A stretch of DNA of 64,000 nt from Henricia sp. BOLD:AAB3569 (GCA_037783545.1 JBBELK010000218.1:620001-684000), one strand, 5' to 3'; positions 1-11,256 are shown, numbered from the stretch's first letter. Numbers and translations are program-made. Notes: generated from the letters alone by a model not told the origin.

Positions 1-339
1 TGACTCACCCCCGAGTTCAACCCCGTGTCGATTCACACTTGTTCTGAATCTCGCCCCAGGGCGTACTCACCCCGGAGATCGGCACCTCATCCCTCACCTG
101 AACAAGTGATAAACTCGCCCCTGCTCTTTTTCCCACTACCGTTCTCGCCCTGGGGAAAGTGTCTCGCCCTGGGGCCAAATTTTTCAACCCTGGTCCCGAG
201 CAGGGTTGAACTCGCCCCGTGGAATGAGCAATCTCGGGGGTGGCGCGGTGGTGAGACTTGCAAGTGGGAATCAGGGCTTATTTTCACCCCGGCGTCGCCC
301 AGGGCCATCCCCGAGAGTTTGTCTAGTGGGAAAAGGCCT
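1..339. mobile_element. Right part of a TIR (MITE-like) element, truncated by the window edge
   Basis: The stretch ends in GTGGGAAAAGGCCT (326-339), the exact ending of the complete element at 25536-26309. Its interior repeats a G+C-rich word, CTCGCCC followed by a G run, near 49, 114, 145, 162 and 212, with a related copy near 295, in both orientations. G+C is much higher than in the following sequence. An open frame of 120 codons crosses it but only reads through these words. The left end lies outside the window. Membership in one element family is inferred from the shared end. Confidence 0.55.
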
Positions 340-862
340 CTAGATTACCTTATTTTGATAAATATTTGCAACATATTTGCTGTTTAGAATAAAGGCAAAT
401 AAAGAGGTGTGAACAAAAATGTGAATGACATTTTAAATGTCTACCCTACATGTACTTCATGTACTCTCACCACTTCCCCCCACCCCCCAAGGTTGCAGGG
501 TTGAAAAGGGGATTCCCCCTCAAGTAAACCAGAAATGTGTTTGATGCGATAAAACTTGTGCCAAGTTTTGCCATTAGGTTTTAATGATACCATTTATGTT
601 TTATACATGTTTATCTGGAATCCAGTCGTAACATTTTAAATGTTTTCTTGGTTGTTTTCTTGGTACAACATGTATTGTCTTCTTTGAAATTGTGTGGGCA
701 TTGTTTTCAAAAAGTTTATTCAGCAATTTCTTGGCATAAGCATTACAAAATGTTAGGTTAATGAGTCTGTCACACAGTCTGGGCTAAGGTTTCATGGCCA
801 TAACTAAAATAATGTTTCCAATGTAATACTATAGTTATTGGGCGCATTCACATAGTTCAAAA
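340..862. other. A+T-rich intergenic DNA
   Basis: No gene, RNA or repeat recognised. A C-rich tract lies near 474-490. Confidence 0.6.
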
Positions 863-1010
863 GGTCATGGCTCACTGTTTGCTTGTCCTCCAGATAGGAA
901 GAGAACAATAGAGTATGAATAGAGCCACGTGGAGAAACGCACGTGTCTGCCAGCAAAAAATCACGTGCCCTATTGTTGTTTCCCGTTCTGGAGGACAAGC
1001 AATAGTGACC
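863..1010. mobile_element. Small foldback element with three E-boxes in the loop
   Basis: Imperfect inverted arms begin GGTCA (863) and end TGACC (1010). Their best block, TTGCTTGTCCTCCAGA near 879-894, is matched by its complement near 988-1003. The loop carries three CACGTG hexamers at 926, 940 and 962. It looks like a short non-autonomous DNA transposon; the family is unknown. Confidence 0.5.
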
Positions 1011-1050
1011 TCGGGTCAAGTCAATACGCTCTATAACTGGTCAAGTTTTT

Positions 1051-1516
1051 ACGGAGCCCCTGAAGGGACGAGCACGAAAAATAAATCAAGAGAGAGAAAT
1101 ATTTTTGGGTGCTCAAAATCATTTCGTGTTCTCGAAATCATTACGTGCTCTCAAAATAATTTCTTGCGCTCAAAAAAATTAATTCGTAATTCGTGCGCAC
1201 GAAATAATTATCTCGTGCGCTCGAAATAATCATTTTTGCGCGCTCGAAATAATCATTTTGCGCGCTCGAAATAATCATTTTGCGCGCTTGAAATCATTTC
1301 ATGCTTAACAAATTATTATTTTGTGTTCACGAATTAATTTTTTCGAGAGCACGAAATGATTTCGAGAGCACGAAATGCTTATTTCGTGCGCACGAAATTA
1401 ATTGGATCGTACGAAATGATTTAAAGCACACGAAATGAGTTCAAGCGTATGAAATAATCCCACGAAAATATTTCTCTCTTGAATTATTTTTGGTGCTCGT
1501 CCCTTATGGGCTCCGT
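1051..1516. mobile_element. TIR element filled with CGAAATAAT-type repeats
   Basis: Long inverted termini: the left starts ACGGAGCCCCTGAAGGGACG and the right ends with the near complement, CGTCCCTTATGGGCTCCGT. Homology extends inward about 50 bp, through the GAGAGAAATATTTTT block. The interior is a degenerate array of words like GCGCTCGAAATAATCATTT in both orientations. No coding capacity; a non-autonomous element of unknown superfamily. Confidence 0.65.
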
Positions 1517-2138
1517 AGGTTTGAGCTCACTCAAACGTCATCATTGATCGAATTGTTAAAACATCAGCAACAGATTTCTAGTTCTGGTCACACAAAAAAT
1601 AAGCCCAGACTCTGCGACATCATCATTTCTCCAAAGCAAGTCACATATTACCTTTGAAGCTTTAAATACATGTGATGCTCGACCTCCCCTCTAACCATGT
1701 TCAGTCTGACCCACAATGGGTTGTAAAATCCAAAGGATTATCAAGTCACCCAAAGAAAAAGACTTCTTTTGGGCAGACAAAATCCTCTTTTGGACAGAAT
1801 AAGGCTGTGATACCTTAAGAGCAGAGTGGGCATTGTGCTCATTGAGTAAAGCTACTATCCTTGTCTGTTAACTTTTGGACTTAATCAGATTATAAATTTG
1901 TCAATGAGCTTAACAGCAAAAAGACAGGGGTAGTCGTTTTTTGCTCAATGCAGGACACCATCATTTGACTGAGAACTGTTCATCTGTTCATAATAGAGTT
2001 TTAAGCTGATGCCATTTGATTAGCCGTAGGTCCAATGTGATTTGTGCCAGAGGGCATTCCCTGCTGCCCTTTATTATACCTTTTACTTAGGGAATAAAAG
2101 TGGGTTTGGCCAGTCTTAAACATACGTTTAAAACCAGA
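1517..2138. other. Intergenic DNA
   Basis: Nothing recognised. Confidence 0.5.
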
Positions 2139-2196
2139 TAGGGGCCTGGACGAGTGATAATGGCATGAGCCGCAGTATCACTCGTCCAGGCCCCTA
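2139..2196. repeat. Perfect 21-bp inverted repeat (hairpin)
   Basis: Arms 2139-2159 and 2176-2196 are exact reverse complements around a 16-base spacer. A related direct repeat (GGCCAGTCTT, then TTTAAAAC) flanks the area near 2108 and 2499, so the hairpin may belong to a larger inserted segment of about 400 bp. Confidence 0.8.
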
Positions 2197-3299
2197 CACT
2201 CCTTTCGCATTGGTTTGCGGGCCTGGTTTCGTCCGCTCTAACCACTGCTCAACTTCGCAATGTATCCTGCGAAGCGCATGCTTGACGTCACCCAAGGCCA
2301 AGGCTGGATAACACTTGACATGATTGGCCAGATCTGTCACCTGATGCAGTAAAAATGTCGCTTGACAGTCAGGGGACACATTTTGCTTTCGGGCGTGTGC
2401 AGTTTCTGTGTGCGTGTGCGTGTGCGTGTTCCATATGCGCTGACTAGGGTGCGGGCACAAACGCGGGCCAGGCAAGAAAGTTTTTATTAAAACTTACTGG
2501 CCAGTCTTTATCGTGCATTTAAAACTGGCCACGTGACGTGCTCTCAACCAATAGGTTCTTATGAATAACAAATGAAACCCCTCCCAGTAAACCTGAAAGA
2601 AATTCCTACAAAATCCCTTCAAAATCCCTGAGATATTTCAGACACAATGTAGTCTATGTTTAGCCAATTCTTGCAGTGCATTTTTATGCTGAGTCTCTTG
2701 CAGCTTTTTTGCTTGAGCATCTGTTTAACATGCCAGTCATAAGTTTAAAAGGTAATAACTTTCAAATTTGTTTTTTCAAGGTTAAATCCGCCAATGATGA
2801 TAAAAGTTCACCTTGGGTTTATACCTGTATATTACATGTACTACACATATTGGATAAAGATAAATAGTCTGTTATATCTTTTGACCCTGAGTTAATAGGT
2901 CAAGTGTTGTTTAAAGACAGATGGACTGGTTATTTCAAATGGTATTTGAAGGATGGAGTCCAAGTGAACATGATTAATTTTTGGCATAAGACGCTTTTTA
3001 TGATTTCCCCCTTTATTAGTTGTGCACACTATTCTTGCCATATTGGTAGAGGGAGCTAGCACTGTCTTTTGATGGTGTCGGTGCATTAAACCGGAGACTT
3101 AGTGAAAAATCCTTTGGTTTCCCGTCGCCATCTCCAGATACTCTCCAGGTTGCTGCTTAAACTGTTTGTTGTTTAAAGTTGTTTCAGAAAAGAAAATAAA
3201 AAATAGTTAAATTTACATGAAATTCTTACTGACTGTCCCCATTCTCTTCTGAAACCCCCACAATTTCAATTTGCTTTCTGTAGGTTTAATTGCAGCAAT
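2197..3299. other. Intergenic DNA with a short GTGTGC microsatellite
   Basis: A GTGTGCGTGTGCGTGTGCGTG tract lies near 2409-2430. Otherwise no gene or element recognised. Confidence 0.5.
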
Positions 3300-3385
3300 T
3301 TCGGTTAAATGCCTTGCTCAAGGGCACAGGTACCACAACTGAGTCAAGGACTCAAACCACTAGGCTACTTATGTATATACCCCTG
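3300..3385 (-). mobile_element. SINE fragment (TTGAGCAAGGC core)
   Basis: Read on the minus strand it contains CCTTGAGCAAGGCATTT, the core also present at 36217-36235 and, diverged, at 40466-40482. A decayed tRNA-like segment precedes it. A remnant only. Confidence 0.4.
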
Positions 3386-3880
3386 GCCACACAACCTGAG
3401 CACACATTCTGAAGATCCCCCTCTCATGCTCCCAGCCCCCAGATCCGGTTCAGGTTTACAACACCATCAGGTATTAAACCCTCCCCTGCCTCTTTAAAAA
3501 CAGATTTCGGCCTTGTTGCCTGCTTATGTTACCATTTACCCCAGCAGTACCTGGAACCAAAACGTGACTCATAGGGCACATTAGCACTATGGGAAAACCC
3601 TAACCCTGCCAAAAGCTTGGTTTGAAGTTTGTTCACAAAAGATAGTGGCCAAGGTGAATTTATGAAATCTGCTAGACATGTTATTTCTACTCTGTCTGGG
3701 GAAGGTTATGCCAATAAAAAAATAGATTGACAATGTCAAGTGATATGTCCAGGGTACGGCATTTCCGGTCAATTTTCTTTTTTTACCTAGATTGTTTGAT
3801 GACCTTCATTTTTGCCAAAACCAATTTGCTTCCAAACACAGAAAGTTTCTGAATCCTTCAAATTCAATATGATTTTTACA
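3386..3880. other. Intergenic DNA
   Basis: Nothing recognised. The last bases include the direct repeat TGATTTTTACACAATG, which recurs just right of the next element (4747-4762). Confidence 0.5.
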
Positions 3881-3888
3881 CAATGCAA

Positions 3889-4736
3889 CAGTGTTGTAGT
3901 CGAGTCACCAATATCGAGTCCGAGTCTCGAGTCATTAGCCTCAAGTCCGAGTCCGAGTCTCGAGTCATTAGCCTCGAGTCCGAGTCCGAGTCTCGAGTCA
4001 TTAGCCTCGAGTCCGAGTCCGAGTCTCGAGTCATTAGCCTCGAGTCCGAGTCACGAGTCACTTGTTTGCCAAAATGAAATTGAATCTGCTATAGTTTCGT
4101 ACACACAATATGTTAGATAACTATTTTTCCCGTATTAGGACGACCGTTTTGGGTAGAGTGCTTACAGAGACCACTAAAACCACAAAATTGTCGGAAAGAA
4201 ACTCATGAATTGACACCCATTTTCTCGACCTAATTCTCTGAAAAAATGGTTTGCGACCTAGACGAAAATGGTTTGTGACCTAATAAAAATGGTTAAGAAC
4301 CTAATAAAAATGGTTTTTGACCTAATAAAGATGGTTTTTGAAGCACTTGGCGTTAGGACGACCGGCTATCGGTCGCCCTAATGCGGTCGGTCGTCCTAAT
4401 ACGCCGTTTTTACCCATAACCGGTCGACCTAAACGCGAAAGAGTAAGTTGTGAAATTATGACGTGCTCATGCGCTCCTTGCCGGCCTGGTGGGGCAGTGT
4501 ACATATTCACGCATTGTACTGTGCTTTTTCCTCCAAGAATCCCGCATTAAGGGCGTAATTATATATATATTTTATTTTTTTGGGAAATATGTGACTCGAG
4601 TCGCGAGTCACCATGTCCGAGTCCGAGTCATCATGGTCGAGTCCGAGTCTGAGTCATTTACCAATGTGACTCGACTCGAGTCGAATCCGAGTCACAAAAA
4701 ATGTGACTTGAGTCAGACTCGAGTCCTACAACACTG
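3889..4736. mobile_element. hAT-like non-autonomous transposon with perfect 8-bp target duplication
   Basis: Starts CAGTGTTGTAG and ends CTACAACACTG, an 11-bp perfect TIR followed by GTCGAGTC-like bases on both sides. The flanking octamer CAATGCAA is identical at 3881-3888 and 4737-4744. CA(G)NG termini and an 8-bp duplication are the hAT signature. The 848-bp interior has no transposase. It contains GAGTC-rich minisatellites near both ends and an inner 16-bp inverted repeat (CGTATTAGGACGACCG at 4131-4146, complement at 4388-4403) that may mark a nested or shared core. Confidence 0.8.
3899..4065. repeat. Minisatellite of GAGTC-rich units inside the hAT-like element
   Basis: About four units of roughly 36 bp built from CGAGTCCGAGTCTCGAGTCATTAGCC-like sequence (quoted in part). 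A related but irregular GAGTC cluster occupies 4592-4726 at the other end. The open frames here translate to Ser-Glu-rich or Ser-Pro-rich repeats and are artefacts. Confidence 0.85.
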
Positions 4737-4744
4737 CAATGCAA

Positions 4745-5142
4745 TGTGATTTTTACACAATGGGTCATTTTTTAAAAAGCAATTGCCGATGCCTGCACTA
4801 TACACCAATCCGGTAACTAAAGTCTCCTTCCCTATACATCTGTCATACATGTAGCTGGGGGCTTCCACTGACTGAACTGTATGTTTTTGCTGTTGCTGAA
4901 GCTTCATTTGTTTACTTTGAACAAGTTGCGCGAGTGTGTAGGCCTGTGTGTACGCAAAGGGTTGTGTGTGCGCAAAGGCAGACGTGTCGCGTGTACGCGA
5001 AGGAGGCGCGTTCGTGCATGTAATGGATGAGCACTTTTCGTTCTACACAAAATGCACAGCCCATGCACTGGATGCCTTAGTTACCGGAGACCTTAGTTAC
5101 CGGATTGGTCTATAGACACTGTATGTTAGTGGTTATTGGCTA
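4745..5142. other. Intergenic DNA
   Basis: Short GTGTGTACGCAAAGG-type repeats occur near 4937-5010. Nothing else recognised. Confidence 0.5.
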
Positions 5143-5823
5143 GTGAATTTTGTCAGACCTTAAAAAAAATGCTTAATTCAAAATTTGTTTGCTTTATAAA
5201 AATGGGTTAATAGTCAAAACAGTACATGTATGTCAACTTGTGTTTTTAGCAATAATAGCAGAACACCAGTCAATGCATAGTTCCGAGATTGCCCAGTTAA
5301 CCCCGCCCCTTAGATATTGTTGCTATGCGCTCACAAGCCATCGCAAAAAAATGGCGAGACTACGTACAAAGCAACGGGACTCGGCATGGAAAGCACAGAT
5401 TCATTGGAGAGAACTCAAAGGTATTTATGTTTTGAGGTCGACAGTTAACGTAGCACACACTGAGCGAAGGGCTAGTAATGCAGGGATGACATATCTTTCA
5501 TAAAAATGCGCTTTCCTACCTTTGAACAGCGAATCGCCCAACATTGAAACCAAAATTCACCCGGTCACTGGCGCATACAACATACAAACTGTATGGGCAG
5601 AAAATTGCGTGATGTTTGTGATGATTGCATCACTTTGACCTTTGTGGGCGCCGTCTGCTAGCTCTGTTGTGATTGGTCGCGGGTTCGGCTTGATTGACAG
5701 GTCGGAACTATGCATTGTAATATACATCACATAAGATTTTTACTGCTAACCCATTTTTTTTAAGCAAACAAATTTGGGATTAAGCAATTTATTTCTGCTA
5801 AACAGCTTGATGAAATTGACCCC
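5143..5823. mobile_element. GGGGCCAATTTC-type MITE, split by a nested element
   Basis: The outer arms (5143-5270 and 5718-5823) match the intact MITE at 9827-10043: both contain AAATTTGTTTGCTT, AAAATGGGTTA and a TGAAATTG(A/G)CCCC end. The left terminus is decayed. The nested insertion sits near the centre of the parent, which dates it as younger. Confidence 0.65.
5271..5717. mobile_element. 447-bp TIR element nested in a MITE, promoter-like content
   Basis: Bounded by CAATGCATAGTTCCGA and its exact complement. A second copy, in the opposite orientation, is at 36904-37342. Shared blocks run along the whole length, including a CCAAT-type box (complement GATTGG), a GGGCG box, TTCGCTGTTCAAAGGTA (splice-donor-like, minus strand here) and a TTTGAGTT/CTCCAATGA block. 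No transposase. Whether it is an unusual MITE or a captured gene start is open. Confidence 0.6.
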
Positions 5824-5995
5824 TGTATGTTTTATAGAAGGTTTTGTCACTTTAACTTAGAATAACCACTTAAAGATGGTATTTTCATAGAATTAATTAT
5901 ATTAATAAGTAAAAAGGGACTGATGTCACATTTTCAGATAAGCATGGTTTTTAAACATGACTTTACTTTTGACAGGAATAAATTCACTCTCTTAT

Positions 5996-6208
5996 TGTAA
6001 AAGAGTGAAAACCACTCTTTTAAGAGCCATATAAGGGACAGCTCGTTTTGGAGTGAATATTTCGCTCTTTTAGAGTGCTTTTTCACTTTAGAAGAGAGTT
6101 AAAACACACTCTAAATATTTAGTGAAATCTCCACTAAAAAGAGTGAAATTATCACTCCAAAACGAGCTGTCCTTTATATGGCTCTTGAAAGAGTGATTTT
6201 CACATTTA
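5996..6208. mobile_element. Foldback element with GAGTG-rich arms
   Basis: Arms of about 60 bp: the left contains AGAGCCATATAAGGGACAGC and TCGTTTTGGAGTGA, the right their near complement. The central loop is also made of ACTCTTTT-like words. Non-autonomous, family unknown. Confidence 0.7.
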
Positions 6209-6967
6209 GAAAACAAATTTATGTCAGTATTTCATTTATCCTTTCAGTTGTCATTCATTTTGTTAAAATTGGGAAATCTTCCCAAAGGTAGCTTTTGAAA
6301 AAGATAATTCAACTGCCTATGCATTTAGTTTGAATTTACAATCAACCCCACTCTAGTTCAGTGCACAGTAAATCTCTATCCCCTGAAATCTGCATGTGTT
6401 CTCTTCTGCAACACTATTGGTCAAAAGTGTGCTGCAGCTCAGCCAATCAGTGCAGTGGGGGATGTGGCCTAGTCAGAGTAGGTGTGGCCTAAATTGTCAC
6501 AACCCTGGCCAGTCTGCAGGCTAGGCGTAGGCATGCAGTCATTAGACTTTTCACCTTGTACAGTGTGTATGTAAAGGGGTGATTATGGGGCCAGCTAAAT
6601 GGCAGTTGGGGATGGTTGAATTGACCTAAATAAGGTCATACCATATAGTTACCCAGGAAAAAAAGCAGGTGGTTAACAACAATCGGGGTTCTTTTTTATT
6701 GGCATGACTACACATGCCTTTACATTAGAAAAAAAAATAGAAAGAATAGGCTACACAGCTGCTCATTGGCATTGAGGGGAAAAAAGCAAATTTGGCCTTG
6801 CGATCATTTGGTCAATGTCATCGCATTTTGTTCGCACTTTGCACCACACTAACTGATATTATCCTGGTATTAATTGTTTGGTTTTGAAGGTTTTATCATA
6901 TGTTATCACATAAAGTTAAATGTGGAGAGGAAAAACATTTTCTGTATGGGGGAGAATCCCAGAGTTA
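6209..6967. other. Intergenic DNA
   Basis: Nothing recognised. Confidence 0.5.
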
Positions 6968-7574
6968 AAGGCCCTATTGTATCATTTGCAATGAACCCAA
7001 TTTTGTTTTTCATGAGTTGACAAGAAAATCCTTACTCAAAGTGTTGATAGCAATGGTAACAAACACCACATGAATTTATTTCCGTCAAAAATGGTATTTC
7101 ATGTTGGAAATTGACAACCAAAGGTGGGTTTCTAAAAAAGTACGCAATAGGCATAATGTACAAGTACATTATGTTAGTATAATTTGGATGGAATTTGGAG
7201 GGATTTAAAGGCCCATTGTTTCATTTGCAATGACCCAATTTTGTTTTTCATGAGTTGACAAGAAAAACCTTACTCAAAGTGTTGATAGCAATGGTAACAA
7301 ACACCACATTTATTTCCGTCCAAAATGGTATCTCATGCTGAAAATTGACAACCGAAGGTGGTTTTCTAAAAAAACGTCCCGTGCACGGGACTTTTTACCA
7401 TTAACTTGTACACAAAATCCATATATATAGATTTTTGAGGTTTTCTGAAGCATCGATGCATCTATGTAGAGCACAAAATTCAGGCTAGTTTACCAACATT
7501 CTTCCTTAGATATTTCACACTCTTATTCCACGAATCTGTAAAGAGTTGTATCTTGCGAATGATACATAGGGCTT
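6968..7574. mobile_element. Dispersed family A: truncated copy followed by a full copy
   Basis: A partial copy (6968-7150) and a longer one (7207-7574) share about 150 bp, both starting AAAGGCCC and then ATTTGCAATGA(A)CCCAATT. The far end, ATGATACATAGGGCTT, is a rough complement of the start, so this is a TIR element. Other copies on the minus strand lie at 30128-30440 and, more diverged, 38018-38360. Confidence 0.65.
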
Positions 7575-8194
7575 GGTCTCTTTTTCAAGTCAACCTTATT
7601 GAACCTGCGTGGATCCGCATGTCTCCCAAACAGTCCTACAAGTGCAGGAGCTCGGACACTGGAGAGGCACTTTAATAGACAGAGTGGTGCACTCTGCCTC
7701 AGCGGCTCTTACCTCTGCTGGTGCAGTCAGCCTTGCCACAAGAGGTGGTCATACACACGTAACTTGTTACTGACCGATAAAATGTATTACATCTCTTAAC
7801 CTCCTTGATCTTTCGATAAGAGTACAATTTGCGTTTGTTTTTTTAATTATCTGTTTCTCTCTGACATGCATTACGTTTTGTATGTTGGTTTGCGAGAAGT
7901 GATATCACTTTTTAATTCTGACGTTTAACGTCACTCGAGCCTTAACCAATTTTATGCAAAGCAGGAATTGTGTGTATTGAGTAGATTTCAGTGGGGGCAT
8001 GAGTTGTGGCGCTGATGCAAGGTCTGTACAGCTTGGTGCTTTTCGGGTAATAACTCATTTTTAGTGCAAATATAGGACACACTAAACATGACAATACACC
8101 AGAAGTTGACAGAGAGACATTGTCTTTGGTTGGTTGGTTCGTTGGTTGGTTAGGGGAAGGAATGTGGGTTGCAAATAACCTGAAAGTATACCAC
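7575..8194. other. Intergenic DNA
   Basis: A GGTTGGTTGGTTCG-type microsatellite lies near 8128-8150. Nothing else recognised. Confidence 0.5.
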
Positions 8195-8345
8195 TGTGCC
8201 TCATATCTCAGCTGGTAGAGCATCTGCCCGACATATTAAAGGTCTCTGGTTTGATTGTTGATAAGGACTAGGCCTGTAATTGTTTGTCATTTTTTTCATT
8301 TCCATAATGATTAGGCACTACACCAAATATTGTGCTTACTAATTT
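8195..8345 (+). mobile_element. tRNA-derived SINE
   Basis: The head is TGTGCCTCATATCTCAGC followed by TGGTAGAGCATCTGCC, a tRNA 5' half with a recognisable A-box. The B-box is decayed (GGTTTGATTGT). The tail has TAGGCACTACACCAAATATTG, which recurs near 61342-61362, close to the related tRNA-like head at 61062-61134. Confidence 0.6.
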
Positions 8346-8964
8346 TATTCTTATAAGCATTTATATTGCCAAAATCTCTCAATTTGTGACATGTTTTCTG
8401 ATGATGCAGGCAATTAAAGTACACCTTGTCCATCGTTTAAGCTCTGTTTAAGCCGTGGATATTAATCCACGTGCAAGGTTCTCTCATTTTGGAGGGAGGG
8501 GAATTAAATCTGGATTTATGAGTAAACAAACACAAGGATTAAAAGATTGTCTATAGGTGTTAACTTCATTGGTTTCTTGACATTGGAGAGGAATTCTTTT
8601 CAAGTCCTTCACGACTCTGAATTGCAACCACCTCATTTGACTTCAGACGAACCAAGGATTCTCTTTGAAACTAGCACTTTTCATTGAAAAGGGATTTGGT
8701 TCCGAAGTAAAGACAATGTTGGAAGGTTTGTTTATGTTACCTGAGTATTAAGCAGGGAGAAACGTTTCATCCCTTACCAAGGTTTTTTTAATTCAGATTG
8801 CGAATAACACTTGCACGACGTATATATCAATCTTAATTTTGTGTTGGTTGTCGAAAGAGAAAGGACACGTGTCTGGAACGTGGGTCATAGACCCTATTTT
8901 CACACCGAAGGATGGTTCATTTGTAATCCCTAAATTAGTTCTGTAGAATACATAAAGCTGATTT
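8346..8964. other. Intergenic DNA
   Basis: Nothing recognised. Confidence 0.5.
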
Positions 8965-9355
8965 TCAAGGACTCGGACTCGGGCGGTAAGGACTCCGAGA
9001 TTTGGGCCGAGTCCATCCGAGTCCAGTGAAAAAAATAAATATACATTATTTTACCGAAAGTACATTATACAGGCACCGAAAAGTGTCTATTGTAATTTTT
9101 TTGGGGGCCGAAAGTATTTCGAAAGTATGTAAAATAATCATTTTTACCGCTTAAAATAATTTTGAACACTCGAAATGTATCTCACCTCCCAAAGAAATTT
9201 TTTTCTCGGCCTAAAGCAAACTTACGAGCTGCCAAAGATCACAGGCATGATCATTGACACTTGCACTTGAAATTGAAATAAGGACTTGGGACTCGGACTC
9301 GGCCTGTTAAGGACTTGGATGTTTGCTGGACTCGGAAAGTAGGGACTCGACTACA
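8965..9355. mobile_element. Relic of a hAT-like GACTCG element
   Basis: Both ends are rich in GGACTCGGACTCGG-like words. The right end reads GACTCGACTACAGCCCTG, close to the CTACAACACTG terminus of the element at 3889-4736. The left terminal bases are missing. The interior holds CGAAAGTA and AAATAATC words resembling the 1051-1516 element. Confidence 0.5.
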
Positions 9356-9497
9356 GCCCTGCCAGCTACAGATGCATTCCAAATCTTGTTGTCAAGACGA
9401 GGATTAGTAGTCTGGAACCTTTTTCAGCAGCAGTTTGTACTCTGTATGACTGATTCTGGGGACACGTTTGAACTGTCCTTCTGTGTGAAATGAGCAT

Positions 9498-9826
9498 GAC
9501 CAGATCACATTTGTGACAACCCCATTTTTCCCATGGGTGTTGAGATTTTGATACCATATCATGTGTCATATTATTCTCATTGCCATCCTGAAATTTCGCA
9601 CTCTCAATCCGTATATTTCCAGGGATATCGTTAAAAATCCACCAAAATTTAGTAAACTAATTTGTCTGGTTACATGAAGCAGTGCAGTTATTACACCAAC
9701 CTTTTTGCTTCCACATCCAAATGAGAGATTGTAAATTTCCCGTTTTCTTCCCATGGATAGTATTTTGGGGAAGTATTTTATATGATTGTTAGGTTAGAAC
9801 GAAATCCACTTTTCTTGACATAATCT
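9498..9826 (+). repeat. Dispersed family B, copy 1
   Basis: About 320 bp shared with 48735-49045 and 51355-51690, and in part with 33752-33905 (minus). Diagnostic blocks are GTTGAGATTTTGATA, AGTAAACTAATTT, AGCAGTGCAGT and CATGGATAGTATTTTGGGG. The ends read GACCAGAT and AATCTGG, suggesting a short TIR. No coding potential. Confidence 0.7.
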
Positions 9827-10043
9827 GGGGCCAATTTCACAAAGCAATTAAGCAAAAAAAATTTATAAAAATGAGTCAATAGTCGAAATTGCATGTTGAC
9901 TTGCGTTTTTCACAAGAATATCTGCTATTCTTGCTAAAAACACAAGTTGACGTAAAATTTTGATTATTAACCCATTTTTTTAAAGCAAACAAATTTTTGA
10001 TTAAGCAAATATTTTTGCTTAACTGCTTTATGAAATTGGCCCC
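9827..10043. mobile_element. GGGGCCAATTTC MITE, intact copy
   Basis: Begins GGGGCCAATTTCACAAAGCA and ends with the near complement, TGCTTTATGAAATTGGCCCC. It abuts family B copy 1 directly. The central part contains an inverted pair around AAGAATATCTGCTATTCTT. Confidence 0.75.
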
Positions 10044-10804
10044 TGGTCAGGCTCCTTGGTGCCCTTGCTTTTGATGACTTTTACCAGCAGTGGGGGTGCA
10101 AATACTTTTGGAATGAGCACACTGTACTCATTTGAAGCAAATGGGGGGGGGGGGGGGTTAACATGTGCTCCCCAGCACCCCAAACACTCCGCCCCCCAAC
10201 CTTCCAAACCCCCCAGGCTTTTTCCGCACTTTTCTTTTGTGTTTCCTTTATACATTGTAGCTTGATTTCAAAACTTATGTACCATGTAGCGTTCAACTGT
10301 ATTTACAGTTGTCATAAGTTTTACACAGAGAAACCGCCTCCACACTTTACGCATCATAGTTCAGCTAATGGTACCAGGGTAGCACTACTTCCGGAACAAG
10401 CAATTTCTTTGTTCAGTCTAGTTTAGGGTCCACGTACACTGCTGGAATTTGGGCGAGGTGTTGAGTATGGGAGAACGACTGGTTTGAACTGGATTGAACT
10501 GGTCCTGCTAAGCCCCTTTAAATAGTTAAGGACATCCAGCATGGCAGGGCAAAAAAATTGCTTTGTAATTGTTGCGCCGGAGGTGTATGGTTTTTTCTGG
10601 TAGTCATGGTCAGCAAAATGGACTGTGTCCGAGTTCATTGGCTGTGGCTTCAAATAGCACATGTCCACATGAGTTTGTAGCCGGCTTGATCACATTCCAT
10701 TTACTTGTGTGTGATTTTATCTTTTCAAGCCAACGAATTTAGACTTGGCTACAGGCTACAGCTACATCAAGTAGGGCATTTTCATGGTTTGTAACATTAC
10801 GGTG
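10044..10804. other. Intergenic DNA with a 15-base G run
   Basis: The G run is at 10143-10157. It is followed by C-rich sequence that creates open frames on both strands without coding character. Confidence 0.5.
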
Positions 10805-10975
10805 TAACATCAGTTACTGTGAAAATGGATATAATGACCCAGCGGGCTACATACAACATATGTAGTGTGTCATCCTATGACACGGCATATCCTGCATTAT
10901 ATGACATGCTACATGTACATTGTAGCTCGCTAAGTCATTATACATTTAATGTAATTTCAGTCAACGTGAAAATGC
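10805..10975. repeat. Imperfect palindromic element
   Basis: Left arm ATAATGACCCAGCGGGCTAC and right arm, complement ATAATGACTTAGCGAGCTAC, enclose smaller palindromes (TGTCATCCTATGACA, CTACATGTACATTGTAG). A small foldback element of unknown family. Confidence 0.5.
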
Positions 10976-11256
10976 TCAGCAGCATATCTGATAGCAGATT
11001 GGTTCTCAGTTTTCATATCACAGGATCAATGCCTCCTATTCACATATTCCCATTAAAAGCTATAGTAAGAAATGACTGTTAAATGGGACATCACCGTAAC
11101 TGGTTCGGATCGCGGTTTGGGACGCGTGTGCATGTAGAGCGTTTTGTGTTAAAAAAACAACACGCACGATCATCTCAAACATTGAGAAAGTGCAAGGTTT
11201 TACATGAAAATCATTGGGAAAGTGCATGCCCAAACCATGCAAATGAGGTGCCCAAA

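Noticed and set aside
3812-4120. Ser/Pro/Glu-repeat protein frames on both strands
   Set aside because: Pure translation of the GAGTC minisatellite.
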